This document shows, one piece after another, positions 23,268 through 33,344 of a stretch of 64,000 nt of DNA (positions within the stretch are counted from its first letter, which is position 1; every line of letters starts with the position of its first letter). The stretch is from NCBI GenBank assembly GCA_900319795.1, contig ONPU01000003.1, positions 99,924 through 163,923 on the forward strand, given 5' to 3'. The position numbers and the translations under genes were made by a program. Origin of the DNA: an uncultured Eubacteriales bacterium. GTDB taxonomy: Bacteria > Bacillota > Clostridia > Lachnospirales > Lachnospiraceae. The notes beneath the pieces are model-generated. The model was not told the origin of the DNA. It saw only the letters and a program-made list of their open reading frames with translations, and did not search any database.

Positions 23268-23306
23268 CGCGAGCATGTATAAAATGATGATTGTGAGGAT
23301 AGAACA

Positions 23307-24701
23307 ATGCAGAAAATGACGACAGTAAAAGAGCTGTACAAAAGCCCGGAACACTTTATCGATACACGCGTTACCGTGGGCGGCTGGGTGCGCACGATCC
23401 GTGATTCGAAGAATTTCGGCTTCCTGGTTCTTCATGACGGCACCTATTTCAACACCCTGCAGATCGTATTCGGCAGCGAGCTGAAGAATTTCGACGAGAT
23501 CGCGCGCCTCAATGTGGGTACGGCCGTGATCGTGACCGGAACGCTGGTTGCCACGCCGGACGCGAAGCAGCCGTTTGAGATTCAGGCAGAGGAAATCTCA
23601 GTGGAAGGCGCGTCGACGCCCGACTTCCCGATGCAGAAGAAACGCCATACCATGGAATTCTTAAGGACGGTCCCGCATCTGCGTCCGCGCACCAACACAT
23701 TCCAGGCTGTGTTCCGCGTCCGTTCCCTGATCGCCTATGCCATCCATCAGTTCTTCCAGGAGAGGGGCTTTGTCTATGTGCATACGCCGATCATTACGGG
23801 ATCCGATGCCGAAGGCGCCGGGGAAATGTTCCAGGTGACCACTCTGGATCTTCAGAATCTGCCGATGAACGAAGACGGCAGCGTGGACTACACGGGAGAC
23901 TTTTTCGGAAAATCCACGAACCTGACCGTTTCGGGACAGCTCAATGTCGAAGCATTTGCCCAGTCCTTCCGCAACGTCTATACGTTCGGACCGACCTTCC
24001 GCGCTGAGAATTCCAACACCAGCCGCCATGCCGCGGAGTTCTGGATGATTGAGCCGGAAATGGCATTTGCAGATCTGGAAGACGATATGGCATGCGCGGA
24101 AGATATGCTGAAATACATTATCCGCTACGTGATGGAAAATGCTCCGGAGGAGCTGGCATTTTTCAATCAGTTTGTAGACAAGGGACTGATCGAGAGACTT
24201 GAGCACGTGGTCTCTTCGGAATTTGCCCATGTCACTTATACGGAAGCTGTCGACATTCTTCAGAAGTCCGGAGAGAAGTTTGAATATAAGGTCGAATGGG
24301 GCGCGGAACTTCAGACGGAGCACGAGCGCTATCTGACGGAGAAAGTGTTCAAACGGCCGCTTTTCGTGACGGATTATCCGAAGGACTGCAAGGCGTTCTA
24401 CATGAAGCAGAACGAGGACGGAAAAACCGTGGCGGCCATGGACTGCCTGGTCCCCGGAATCGGAGAGATCATCGGCGGAAGCCAGAGAGAAGAGGATTAC
24501 GGGAAACTGATCACGAGAATGCAGGAACTCGGCATGGATCTCGATCAGTACGGTTTCTATCTGGACCTGAGAAAGTTCGGAACGACGAGACACGCGGGCT
24601 TCGGCCTCGGCTTCGAGCGCTGCGTCATGTATCTGACCGGCATTTCGAACATCCGAGACGTTCTTCCGTATCCGAGAACCGTCGGAAACTGCGAGCTTTA
24701 A
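23307..24701 (+). CDS. asnS: Asparaginyl-tRNA synthetase
   Basis: A 464-residue class II synthetase. An N-terminal OB-fold anticodon-binding domain (about residues 1-115) precedes the catalytic core; motif 2 appears as [16 protein letters not shown] and motif 3 as [16 protein letters not shown]. It charges tRNA-Asn in the cytoplasm. The gene starts 39 bases after the previous stop behind a short AGGA site, so it may be read from the upstream operon or from an unseen promoter. No T-box leader is present in the short gap. Confidence 0.96.
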   Translation: MQKMTTVKELYKSPEHFIDTRVTVGGWVRTIRDSKNFGFLVLHDGTYFNTLQIVFGSELKNFDEIARLNVGTAVIVTGTLVATPDAKQPFEIQAEEISVEGASTPDFPMQKKRHTMEFLRTVPHLRPRTNTFQAVFRVRSLIAYAIHQFFQERGFVYVHTPIITGSDAEGAGEMFQVTTLDLQNLPMNEDGSVDYTGDFFGKSTNLTVSGQLNVEAFAQSFRNVYTFGPTFRAENSNTSRHAAEFWMIEPEMAFADLEDDMACAEDMLKYIIRYVMENAPEELAFFNQFVDKGLIERLEHVVSSEFAHVTYTEAVDILQKSGEKFEYKVEWGAELQTEHERYLTEKVFKRPLFVTDYPKDCKAFYMKQNEDGKTVAAMDCLVPGIGEIIGGSQREEDYGKLITRMQELGMDLDQYGFYLDLRKFGTTRHAGFGLGFERCVMYLTGISNIRDVLPYPRTVGNCEL

Positions 24702-24710
24702 TGCCTTATA

Positions 24711-24740
24711 AAAAGGGAGCCGGTTTTTCCGGCGCCCTTT
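24711..24740 (+). terminator. Possible hairpin terminator after asnS
   Basis: Arms 24712-24723 and 24729-24740 pair with one internal mismatch around TTTTT, but only a short T stretch inside the 3' arm follows, so termination may be partial. Confidence 0.5.
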
Positions 24741-24770
24741 CAATTACGGAATTTTTTCGAGGGAGATCCC

Positions 24771-26132
24771 ATGGCGGAGAATAAGATGGGCGTTATGCCC
24801 GTTAAGAAACTGATTGTCAATATGTCCCTGCCCATGATGGCCTCAATGCTGGTGCAGGCGCTGTACAACGTAGTCGACAGCGTATTCGTTTCGAGGTTTG
24901 ACGGGAGCTATGCGCTGACGGCGGTGACGCTTGCCTTTCCGATGCAGAATCTGATGTTTTCGCTGGCAGGAGGAACAGCTGTCGGGATCAATGCCCTTTT
25001 ATCCAAGTCTCTGGGAGAACGGAATTTTGAGCGCGTGGATAAGACGGCGAATAACGGGATTCTGATCACTTTTTTAAGTTCCTTTATCTTCATTCTGGGC
25101 GGATTTCTGATCGCGAGACCTTTTATCGCGTCCCAGACCGACAACGCGAAGGTCCTCGAGTACGGGACGTCCTACCTGCGGATCGTGATGATCATCTGCG
25201 TCGGGCTGTATTTCCAGGTGATTCTGGAGCGCCTGCTGCAGTCTACGGGACTGACATTTTACAGTATGATTTCGCAGATGAGCGGCGCCCTGATCAACAT
25301 CATTTTCGATCCGATTATGATCTTCGGACTGTTCGGATTTCCGAGACTCGGAGTGGCGGGAGCCGCCTGGGCCACCGTACTCGGGCAGTGCTGCGCGGCG
25401 CTCATTTCCCTGTTTCTGAATCTGAAATTCAACAAAGAGGTCCATATTTCCGTCAAGGGAATTCTGAGCCCCGATACCTGGATCATCGGCCGGATTTACG
25501 CGGTGGGCATTCCGTCCTTCCTGATGATCGGAATCGGCTCGATCATGACATTCTCGATGAATATGATTCTGAAAGTCTACGGCGGAATTGCGCAGGCGGT
25601 TTTCGGAGCTTATTTCAAGCTGCAGAGTTTCCTGTTCATGCCGATTTTCGGCCTCAATAACGGAGTGATTCCGGTTCTGGCCTTCAATTACGGAGCAAGG
25701 CGAAAAGACCGGATCGACGAGGCACTGCGCTTCTCCATGACGCTTGCGGTGACCATCATGCTGATCGGCACGGTAGTGATGGAAACAATTCCCGGAACGC
25801 TGCTTTCGCTCTTCAACGCGTCTGAAGAGATGCTGAAGGTGGGAATTCCGGCGCTGCGCATTATCGGCATCCATTTCCCGCTGGCAGGAGCCAGTATTGT
25901 AATGGGATCGATTTTTCAGGCATTTTCAAGAAGCATCTACTCGCTTTTTATTTCTGTAACACGTCAGCTCCTCGTACTCGTACCGGCGGCATTTCTTCTT
26001 TCGAAGCTGGTGGGACTTGACGGGGTATGGTTTGCGTTTCCGGTAGCCGAAGTGGCGTCGCTGATTGCCTCCGTAATCTTCTTCAGAAAGGTCTACCGAG
26101 AGGTCGCGGCGGAGATGGCGAAGGCACAGTAA
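24771..26132 (+). CDS. MATE-family efflux transporter
   Basis: A 453-residue polytopic membrane protein with twelve predicted spans in two halves. It starts with the PVKKLIVNMSLPMMASMLVQ segment and contains YNVVDSVFVSRF, both typical of bacterial MATE (NorM/DinF-like) antiporters that expel drugs or metabolites using Na+ or H+. If the V-ATPase pumps sodium, a Na+-driven exporter would fit, but this is inference. The gene precedes addB by 42 bases with no visible terminator. The substrate is unknown. Confidence 0.92.
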   Translation: MAENKMGVMPVKKLIVNMSLPMMASMLVQALYNVVDSVFVSRFDGSYALTAVTLAFPMQNLMFSLAGGTAVGINALLSKSLGERNFERVDKTANNGILITFLSSFIFILGGFLIARPFIASQTDNAKVLEYGTSYLRIVMIICVGLYFQVILERLLQSTGLTFYSMISQMSGALINIIFDPIMIFGLFGFPRLGVAGAAWATVLGQCCAALISLFLNLKFNKEVHISVKGILSPDTWIIGRIYAVGIPSFLMIGIGSIMTFSMNMILKVYGGIAQAVFGAYFKLQSFLFMPIFGLNNGVIPVLAFNYGARRKDRIDEALRFSMTLAVTIMLIGTVVMETIPGTLLSLFNASEEMLKVGIPALRIIGIHFPLAGASIVMGSIFQAFSRSIYSLFISVTRQLLVLVPAAFLLSKLVGLDGVWFAFPVAEVASLIASVIFFRKVYREVAAEMAKAQ

Positions 26133-26174
26133 ATGAACACATAGCATGGTCAGGGAAGTTCGGGAGGACTTGGT

Positions 26175-29100
26175 ATGGCACTGCATTTTTATTTCGGAGG
26201 AGCGGGCAGCGGTAAGAGCTGGTCGCTTTTTCAAAAGATCTGTGAAATGGCGTCCGCGGATCCGGATACCCGCTATCTGGTGCTGGTTCCGGAGCAGTTT
26301 ACGATGGAAACACAGCGGAAACTGGTCCGCATCCACCCGCGGCACGGCCTTCTCAACATCGAAGTTCTTTCGATCAGTCGCCTGGCGTTCCGGGTTTTCG
26401 AGGAATGCGGCGCGACAGGCGAACAGCTGATCGAGGAGATCGGGAAAACCTTCTTTCTGGAGAAGCTGGCCCTGGAAGAGCGGGACCATCTCAAGTGGTT
26501 CGGGAAGAACCTGGCAAAGCCCGCCTATATCGCCGAAATCAAGGCGATGATTTCGGAATTTCTTCTCTACGGCGTCAGTCCCGAAATGCTGGAGGAGGAA
26601 GCGGAAAGAAGAGAAGGAAGCGCGCTTTCGGTCAAGCTTCAGGATCTGGCTCTTATTTTACGCGGCTTCAGAAAGAAGACGGAGGACAGCTTCCTTACGG
26701 CGGAAGAAGTGCCGGAAAAGCTCGCCGGGCTCCTTTCGGAATCCTCCTATGTTCGTGACGCGGTTGTCGCGATGGACGGATTTACCGGATTTACGCCGCT
26801 GCAGGAGGAACTGATCCGGAAAATGCTTCCCCTTTGCAGGGACTTCTATATCACGCTTACCATCGATCATGAACGGAATCCGTTTCAGCCCTCTTCCCGG
26901 GGCGACCTTTTCGGCCTCACGGTTCAGACCGCGATGCGCCTTAGGGAGCTTGCCTCGGAAGAGGGTGTCAGGGTGGAAAAACCGGTCTATATCGAGCCCG
27001 GTCCAAGGAGCCGCCATTCCGGATCCCCGCATCTGGCCTATCTGGAAGCGGCGCTGTTCCGGCCGGGACGGAAAGCAGCCGCGGAACTGAAAAAGGACGG
27101 GGAGGAACGGGATCTGAGGATCTTCCATGCTTCATCTCCCAGAGCAGAGATGGAGGAAACCGCGCGCCTCATCACAAAACTGGTCCGGGAGGAAAATCTG
27201 AAGTACCGGGAGATCGCCGTCGTCTGCGCCGACCTGGAAACACAGGGCAGCTACGCCTCGAGAATCTTCAGGGCCTATGGCATTCCTGCGTTTATCGATG
27301 AAAAACGCGAACTGATCCGCAATCCCTATATCGAGTATCTGAGGGCGCTTCTGGAAGTGCTGAGTGAAAGCTATTCCTACGAAGCGGTATTCAGAATGCT
27401 GAAAACCGGGATGAGCCCGCTTTCAACGGACGAGGTCGAATCCCTTGAAAACTACGTCATTGCCCTCGGAATTCGCGGAAAGAAAAAATGGCACGAGCGC
27501 TTTATCCGCCACTATGAGGGTCAGGATCCGGCGGAAGTGACCGAACTGGAGGAGCTGCGAAAGCGATTTGTCGCGCTGACGGATCCGGTTGCCGAAACAT
27601 TTTCAAAAAGAAGAAGCACTGTCCGGGAGAAGACGGAAGCCCTTCTTTCCTTTATAGAGGAAGGGCAGGCCGAAGAACTGCTGGCGAAGAGAGCGGAAGA
27701 GCTTCTTGCGGAAGGAAGGACCGAGAACGCGAAAGAATACGAGCGGATTCTCCCGTATATTCGTTCCATCATGGAAAAACTGATTGCGGTTCTGGGAAAT
27801 GAAACCATATCCGTCCGTGATTACCGCGCCCTTCTGGAGGCCGGATTCGCGGAAGGAAAGCTGGGCATCATTCCTCCCGGAAATGACCGTGTCATCGTGG
27901 GAGACTCGGAACGCACCAGGCTTCCGGATGTGAAGGTCCTCTTTTTCTGCGGGATGAATGAGGGGCTGGTGCCGAAAAGACCGGAGGGCGGCAGGATTTT
28001 AAGCGAAGCGGACAGAAGGGCGATCGCCTCCGGCGGTTCCATGCGCCTGAAACCCACCTCCAGGGAGCAGATGTATATAGAGCGGTTCTATCTCTACAAC
28101 ACACTGACCCGTCCTTCGGAAAGGCTGTATCTCAGCTATTCTCTTCTGAACGCGAAGGGGGAGAGCATGAGGCCTTCTTACCTGATTGCCTCGATCCGGG
28201 ACCTGTTTCCGGACATCTCCCTTACGGATTCGGAAATGGAGAAGGACGCGCTTCCCGAGAAGAAGGAAGAAGGTCTTTCCCGGATCGCGGAGCTCATCGC
28301 GGGGATCGAAACGGAACGTTTAAAGTCCGAAGATCTGGAACTGTTCCGGTATTACCGCTTTTCTCCGGAGTTCGCGGCCAGGACAGAGCTGCTTCTTGGA
28401 GCGGCATCCTCCGCGAAGAGAGGGGACCGGATCAGCCGGGCAGCCGCGAGGCTGCTTTACGGCAGTAAGCTTCACAATTCCGCGTCCCGGCTGGAACTCT
28501 TTTCACGCTGCGAAGCGGCGCATTTTCTTCGGTACGGACTTCGCCTTGGCGAGCGTCCGGAGTATTCCTTCTCGGGCCTCGATTTCGGAACGATCCTCCA
28601 TCGCGCGCTGGAACTGTTCGCAAATGAGGCCGACCGCGGCGCCGGCTGGGTCGAAACGGCCCGCAGCGAAGAGGCTCTTACGGAATTGGCGGGGAAATGT
28701 CTCGACGAAGCCGCCGTCGAATACACGGCCGGGATCTTTCTCGATTCCGCCAGATATGCCTATGAAAGAGAACGCATGCTCAGGCTGTTTTTAAGGAGTA
28801 TCCGTGTGCTCGGGCAGCAGATGGAGGCCGGGGATTTCAGGATCGCGGGCACGGAGACATCATTTTCAAGAAAAATCACCATCGCGTCAGACGCGGACGG
28901 AGCGGGCGGGGAAATGATCCTCGGCGGCCGGATCGACCGTCTTGAAACCTGCGAGGCGGGCGATGTGACGCTGGTGAAGGTGGTGGACTATAAAAGCGGC
29001 CGCGTGATCTTTGAGCCGGCGGCTGTCTATTACGGGCTGGAACTGCAGCTTCCCCTTTATCTTGAAGCAGCGGTCGAGGAAATACGCAAAAAGGGCGGAA

Positions 29101-29612
29101 ACCCGGCTCCGGCGGCTATGATGTATTTCAATATCGCGGATCCGCTTGTGGATTACACGGAAGGCATGACCGAAGAGGATCTCCGGGCGGAGATTCTGAA
29201 GAAGATGAAAGGATCCGGCGTAGTTTCGGCGGATCCGGAGGTGCTCATCCGCCTGGACAGATCCCTTCATCCGGGGTATTCTTCGCAGGTGATTCCGGCG
29301 GGATTCAAGAAGGACGGGGAGCTCACACAAGCCTCGATGGTGCTTGAGACAGAAGAATTCGCGGCGCTCGAGAAGCACGCGGACCGGATTATGGAGAAGG
29401 CGGCGAGGTCCATCCTGAATGGCTATGTCCGTGTGAATCCTGTTCGGTATAAAACGGAAGACGCCTGCCGGTACTGCCCGTACAGGCCGGTCTGCGCGTT
29501 TGACAGCCGCATACCCGGATACCGCGTGCGCCTCCTTGGGAGCCTTTCAAAAGATGAAGTCATGCAGAAGATCGCAGCTATGACCGTGGATGAAAGTGAG
29601 ACGGAAGAATGA
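26175..29612 (+). CDS. addB: ATP-dependent helicase/nuclease AddAB, subunit B
   Basis: An 1145-residue subunit with Walker A GGAGSGKS at residues 7-14 and a C-terminal nuclease domain whose active-site strand reads GGRIDRLE followed by VDYKSG. The four cysteines that clasp the nuclease with an iron-sulfur cluster are present: about residue 779 (SRCEAAHF) and three in CRYCPYRPVC near residue 1098-1107. AddB degrades the 5' strand and recognises Chi during double-strand break repair. It overlaps addA by four bases (ATGA). ATG 26175 is chosen because the P-loop strand begins at once; the ribosome site is GGAGGAC. Confidence 0.96.
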   Translation: MALHFYFGGAGSGKSWSLFQKICEMASADPDTRYLVLVPEQFTMETQRKLVRIHPRHGLLNIEVLSISRLAFRVFEECGATGEQLIEEIGKTFFLEKLALEERDHLKWFGKNLAKPAYIAEIKAMISEFLLYGVSPEMLEEEAERREGSALSVKLQDLALILRGFRKKTEDSFLTAEEVPEKLAGLLSESSYVRDAVVAMDGFTGFTPLQEELIRKMLPLCRDFYITLTIDHERNPFQPSSRGDLFGLTVQTAMRLRELASEEGVRVEKPVYIEPGPRSRHSGSPHLAYLEAALFRPGRKAAAELKKDGEERDLRIFHASSPRAEMEETARLITKLVREENLKYREIAVVCADLETQGSYASRIFRAYGIPAFIDEKRELIRNPYIEYLRALLEVLSESYSYEAVFRMLKTGMSPLSTDEVESLENYVIALGIRGKKKWHERFIRHYEGQDPAEVTELEELRKRFVALTDPVAETFSKRRSTVREKTEALLSFIEEGQAEELLAKRAEELLAEGRTENAKEYERILPYIRSIMEKLIAVLGNETISVRDYRALLEAGFAEGKLGIIPPGNDRVIVGDSERTRLPDVKVLFFCGMNEGLVPKRPEGGRILSEADRRAIASGGSMRLKPTSREQMYIERFYLYNTLTRPSERLYLSYSLLNAKGESMRPSYLIASIRDLFPDISLTDSEMEKDALPEKKEEGLSRIAELIAGIETERLKSEDLELFRYYRFSPEFAARTELLLGAASSAKRGDRISRAAARLLYGSKLHNSASRLELFSRCEAAHFLRYGLRLGERPEYSFSGLDFGTILHRALELFANEADRGAGWVETARSEEALTELAGKCLDEAAVEYTAGIFLDSARYAYERERMLRLFLRSIRVLGQQMEAGDFRIAGTETSFSRKITIASDADGAGGEMILGGRIDRLETCEAGDVTLVKVVDYKSGRVIFEPAAVYYGLELQLPLYLEAAVEEIRKKGGNPAPAAMMYFNIADPLVDYTEGMTEEDLRAEILKKMKGSGVVSADPEVLIRLDRSLHPGYSSQVIPAGFKKDGELTQASMVLETEEFAALEKHADRIMEKAARSILNGYVRVNPVRYKTEDACRYCPYRPVCAFDSRIPGYRVRLLGSLSKDEVMQKIAAMTVDESETEE

Positions 29613-32600
29613 ATTGGACCGAAGACCAGAAAAAAGTGATCGAAACGTCAGGCCGGAATATTCTGGTAAGCGCTGCCGCGGGAAGCGGAAAGACGGCCGT
29701 GCTAGTCGAACGCATCCTTGAGAAGATCAGCGACCCCGAAAAACCGGTCGGAATTGACGAGATGCTGATCGTGACATTTACGAAGGCAGCGGCTGGGGAG
29801 ATGCGGGAACGCCTCTTAAAACGGATCACCGAGGCCCTTGCCAAGGATCCGGAGAACGAACATCTGAAGGAGCAGACGGCGCTCATTCACAGCGCGCAGA
29901 TCACCACGATCGACGGGTTCTGCTCTTACGTGATCCGGGAGTACGGCTACCGGATTGACCTGGTGCCCGGCTTTCGGACAGCGGACGAATCGGTTTCGGC
30001 CCTGATGAGAAATGACGTCATGAGCCGGGTCATGGAAGACGCCCACGCGGATCCGGACCCGGTGTGGCACAGCGCGTTCAAGGCGTGTGTGGAAACATTT
30101 GCCTCAGGACGAAGTGAAAAAACGCTCGAGGAAGCGGTCATGGCATTTGTCAATACGGCGGAAGCCGGTCCGGATCCCGACGCGTTCCTTACAATGTGCG
30201 AACGGAATCTGGAAGTTCAGACGGTCCGGAAAATGGAAGAAAGCGCGTGGATGCGGGCCTATATGGCCGACGCCGATGCCCGTATTGCCCAGGGCCTCCT
30301 ACTTACGGAAATGAACCTCGCCCTTTGCATGGAGCCGGACGGCCCTTCGCAGTATCTGGAAAATGCCCGCCTGGAACATGAATTCTATAAGGAACTTTCG
30401 AAGGCGGAGTCTTATGAGGAACGAAGAGCCCTTCTTCTTGGATACAGCCTGAAGCGCCTTTCAACGAAGAAAAACAAAGACGCTGACCCGGAGAAGGCCG
30501 AACTGTTCAAAGCCCGCAGGGCGGAATATGAAGAAATCCGGAAAAAGAAACTGACGCCCTCTTTTCAGATGACTCTGGAGCACGCGTTTGAAGTCCAGCA
30601 AAAGAGCGCGGGGCCGGTTCTCACCCTGATCGCGCTGGCACGCCGTTTCCGTGAGGAGTATGCCGCCGAAAAAGAACGGAAGAGCCTTCTGGATTTCTCG
30701 GATCTGGAACACCTGGCGCTGCGGATTCTTCGGAATTCCGACGGAGAACGGACGGAAGCGGCGCGGGAACTGGCCGCGTTCTACGAAGAGGTTTTTATTG
30801 ACGAATATCAGGACAGCAACTTTCTTCAGGAGGCGATCCTCATGGCAGTCAGCCGGAATGAGGACGGAGAGCAGAACTATTTCTGTGTAGGGGATGTCAA
30901 ACAGAGCATTTACAGCTTCAGGCAGGCCCGGCCGGAACTCTTTACGGAGAAAGCTGACATCTACGGGAAAGACGGCCAGGCCGGAATCCGGATTGACCTG
31001 CACGAGAATTTCCGGAGCCGCCATGAGGTCATCGATGCCGTGAACGGCATTTTCCGGCAGCTGATGAGGAAGGAAATCGGAGGTGTCTCCTACGATGATG
31101 CTGCCGCTTTGTATGCCGGGGCGGACTATCCGGAGGGAGAAGGCTTCCGAAGTGAATTCCTGTGCGTCCTGACAGATACGGATGAGCTGCCGGAGGAAGA
31201 CGAGGAGGATCCAGAAGGCCTGGAAGGCGCCGGAACGGCGACGGCTTCGGAGCTGGAAGCCCGCGCGATCGGCATGCGGATCCGGGAGCTTATGAAGAAT
31301 CAGGACATCTACGACCGGAAGAGCGGGACCTTCAGGAAACCCGGATACGGGGATATCGTGATCCTGTTAAGGAGCATGGGAGAGCGGGCGGAAACATTTG
31401 TCCGCGTGCTTGAGGATCTGCGGATTCCGGTGGTATCGACGGCAAAAAGCGCTTATTTTACGGCGCCTGAAGTTGTACAGGTTCTTTCCCTGCTGCAGAT
31501 TCTGGACAATCCGCTTCAGGATATTCCGTTTTCGGCTGTTCTTGCCGGACCTCTTACCGGATGCAGCTTTGAGGATCTGGCTTATATCAGGGCATCTTCA
31601 GACGGTGGCCGGCTGTATCGTGACGCGCGAAAATTCGTGGCAGACGATACGGAGCATCCCGAACTTCGCGCAAAGCTGGATGCCTTTTTCGAGATGTACG
31701 ACGGATTCCGAATGAGAATGGCGGATCTTCCTTTGAGCGAGCTGGTCTATACCGTGATTCATGAGACGGGCTATATGGACTACGTAAAAGCCCTGCCCGG
31801 AGGCAGCCAGCGTACGGTCAATCTGGAGACGCTGATCGACAAGGCGATGGAATTCGAGCAAAGCGGCATGAGCGGTCTTTTCAACTTTATCCGCTATATT
31901 GAGAATCTGAAAAAAGCGAATCAGGATTTCGGGGAGCGCTCTGTTTCCGAAGGGGAGACGGATGTTGTCCGTATCACGACGATTCACAAAAGCAAAGGGC
32001 TGGAATATCCGATCGTATTTGTGGCGGGAATGAGCAAGCGCTTCAACTTGACGGATGTGCGCAAGACGCTTCTTGTGCATCCGCAGCTGGGCGCGGCCTC
32101 CTTATATATTGATTACGAAAAGCGGCTGAAAATGCCGACCCTGATGCGCTCTTCGATCGAAAACCGGATGCTCCGCGACCAGATCGGCGAGGAACTCCGC
32201 GTGCTCTATGTGGCTTTGACCAGGGCGGAGCAGAAGCTGATCATCTGCGGAACGGCGGCGGATGAGGATGCTCTTTTGTCTTTGTGCCCGGATCTTCCTC
32301 AATCCGAGGAGGAAATGCCCGAAAATTTCATCCTCAGCGCGTCCGGTCCGTTTTCCTTAATCGTCCCGGCGGTCATGCGCCTCAACACGAAGGCCGAACG
32401 GGAAGGCAGCGAGCCCTTGTTTGACATCCGGCTGATAAAAACGGGAGATCTCCTTTATGAGGAGGTGAGGACCGGGATCCGGAAGGAGGAACAGCTTATA
32501 AAGCTGCTGTCCCTGAAGGCGGATACCGTCGTGGATCCGGATGTCCGCAGGCAGATCGAAGAGCGGTTTTCCTATGTCTATCCTTATGAGGGCCTCAGTG

Positions 32601-33238
32601 TGCTCCCGATTGAAGTTTCCGTATCGGAGCTCAAAAAAGCCGCTTATACGGAAGAGTCGGAAGAGGAGCATGAGGTCTACCGTCTTTTCCCGGAGGGAGA
32701 ACTGACGGGCGCGGAACGCGGAACGGTCTACCATCGCTTTATGGAGCTCCTCAACTACGGGGCGCAGCCGGAAACGGAAGGCGAGCGGGAACTCCTTATG
32801 TTCGTGGAAAATGAAATCCGCCGGATGAGGGAGAAAGGCCATTTTACAGATGAGGAAGCGGACGTACTAAAAAGGGAGGATATGATCTCATTTTTAAAGA
32901 GTGATACCGGAAGGCGGATGCGGAAAGCATTTCTCAACGGAACACTGAAGCGGGAGCAGCCGTTTGTTCTCGGCATGGATGCCTCCGAAATTCGGGAGGA
33001 GTGGCCGAAAGGGGAAACGGTCTACGTACAGGGAATCATTGACGCCTGCTTCAGGGAAGGGGAGGGAATCGTTCTCCTTGACTACAAGACGGACAGGGTT
33101 TCCGATGCCGCGACTCTGGTCAGCCGCTACCGGATCCAGCTGGATCTGTATGCCCGCGCGCTCGAACGAATCAGCGGGATTTCCGTAACTCAAAAGCTGA
33201 TCTGGTCTTTTGCTCTTCACAAGGAGATCGAAGTCTGA
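29609..33238 (+). CDS. addA: ATP-dependent helicase/nuclease AddAB, subunit A
   Basis: A 1209-residue UvrD-type helicase fused to a RecB-like nuclease. The N-terminal Q-motif region and Walker A (AAAGSGKT, about residues 22-29), Walker B DEYQDSN near residue 396, the GDVKQSIYSFRQA motif III, and the late helicase motif VALTRAEQKL are all visible. The nuclease strand GIVLLDYKTD lies near residue 1150. With AddB it unwinds and resects broken DNA for RecA loading, the Firmicutes counterpart of RecBCD. The end is 106 bases before prfB and a new promoter follows. Confidence 0.97.
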   Translation: MNWTEDQKKVIETSGRNILVSAAAGSGKTAVLVERILEKISDPEKPVGIDEMLIVTFTKAAAGEMRERLLKRITEALAKDPENEHLKEQTALIHSAQITTIDGFCSYVIREYGYRIDLVPGFRTADESVSALMRNDVMSRVMEDAHADPDPVWHSAFKACVETFASGRSEKTLEEAVMAFVNTAEAGPDPDAFLTMCERNLEVQTVRKMEESAWMRAYMADADARIAQGLLLTEMNLALCMEPDGPSQYLENARLEHEFYKELSKAESYEERRALLLGYSLKRLSTKKNKDADPEKAELFKARRAEYEEIRKKKLTPSFQMTLEHAFEVQQKSAGPVLTLIALARRFREEYAAEKERKSLLDFSDLEHLALRILRNSDGERTEAARELAAFYEEVFIDEYQDSNFLQEAILMAVSRNEDGEQNYFCVGDVKQSIYSFRQARPELFTEKADIYGKDGQAGIRIDLHENFRSRHEVIDAVNGIFRQLMRKEIGGVSYDDAAALYAGADYPEGEGFRSEFLCVLTDTDELPEEDEEDPEGLEGAGTATASELEARAIGMRIRELMKNQDIYDRKSGTFRKPGYGDIVILLRSMGERAETFVRVLEDLRIPVVSTAKSAYFTAPEVVQVLSLLQILDNPLQDIPFSAVLAGPLTGCSFEDLAYIRASSDGGRLYRDARKFVADDTEHPELRAKLDAFFEMYDGFRMRMADLPLSELVYTVIHETGYMDYVKALPGGSQRTVNLETLIDKAMEFEQSGMSGLFNFIRYIENLKKANQDFGERSVSEGETDVVRITTIHKSKGLEYPIVFVAGMSKRFNLTDVRKTLLVHPQLGAASLYIDYEKRLKMPTLMRSSIENRMLRDQIGEELRVLYVALTRAEQKLIICGTAADEDALLSLCPDLPQSEEEMPENFILSASGPFSLIVPAVMRLNTKAEREGSEPLFDIRLIKTGDLLYEEVRTGIRKEEQLIKLLSLKADTVVDPDVRRQIEERFSYVYPYEGLSVLPIEVSVSELKKAAYTEESEEEHEVYRLFPEGELTGAERGTVYHRFMELLNYGAQPETEGERELLMFVENEIRRMREKGHFTDEEADVLKREDMISFLKSDTGRRMRKAFLNGTLKREQPFVLGMDASEIREEWPKGETVYVQGIIDACFREGEGIVLLDYKTDRVSDAATLVSRYRIQLDLYARALERISGISVTQKLIWSFALHKEIEV

Positions 33239-33247
33239 CAGAAATTC

Positions 33248-33276
33248 TTGCAAGAGCGGATAAATTAAGGTATAGT
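33248..33276 (+). promoter_or_regulatory. Predicted sigma-A promoter of prfB
   Basis: TTGCAA (33248-33253), 17-base spacer, TATAGT (33271-33276). The prfB start codon is 69 bases further. Confidence 0.7.
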
Positions 33277-33344
33277 TTCCTTTGGACTTGCGCGAAAATG
33301 ACGCGCGGTTACTAAAATATCACATATGAAAGAAGGTGAGATCA

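Noticed and set aside
23268-23306. T-box leader for asnS
   Set aside because: The gap is only 39 bases and lacks the T-box consensus; the same holds for the gap before proS.
22140-23435. Minus-strand open frame of 431 codons over the unknown exported protein
   Set aside because: The plus-strand frame has a membrane span and operon coupling; the minus frame has none of these and crosses the asnS start.
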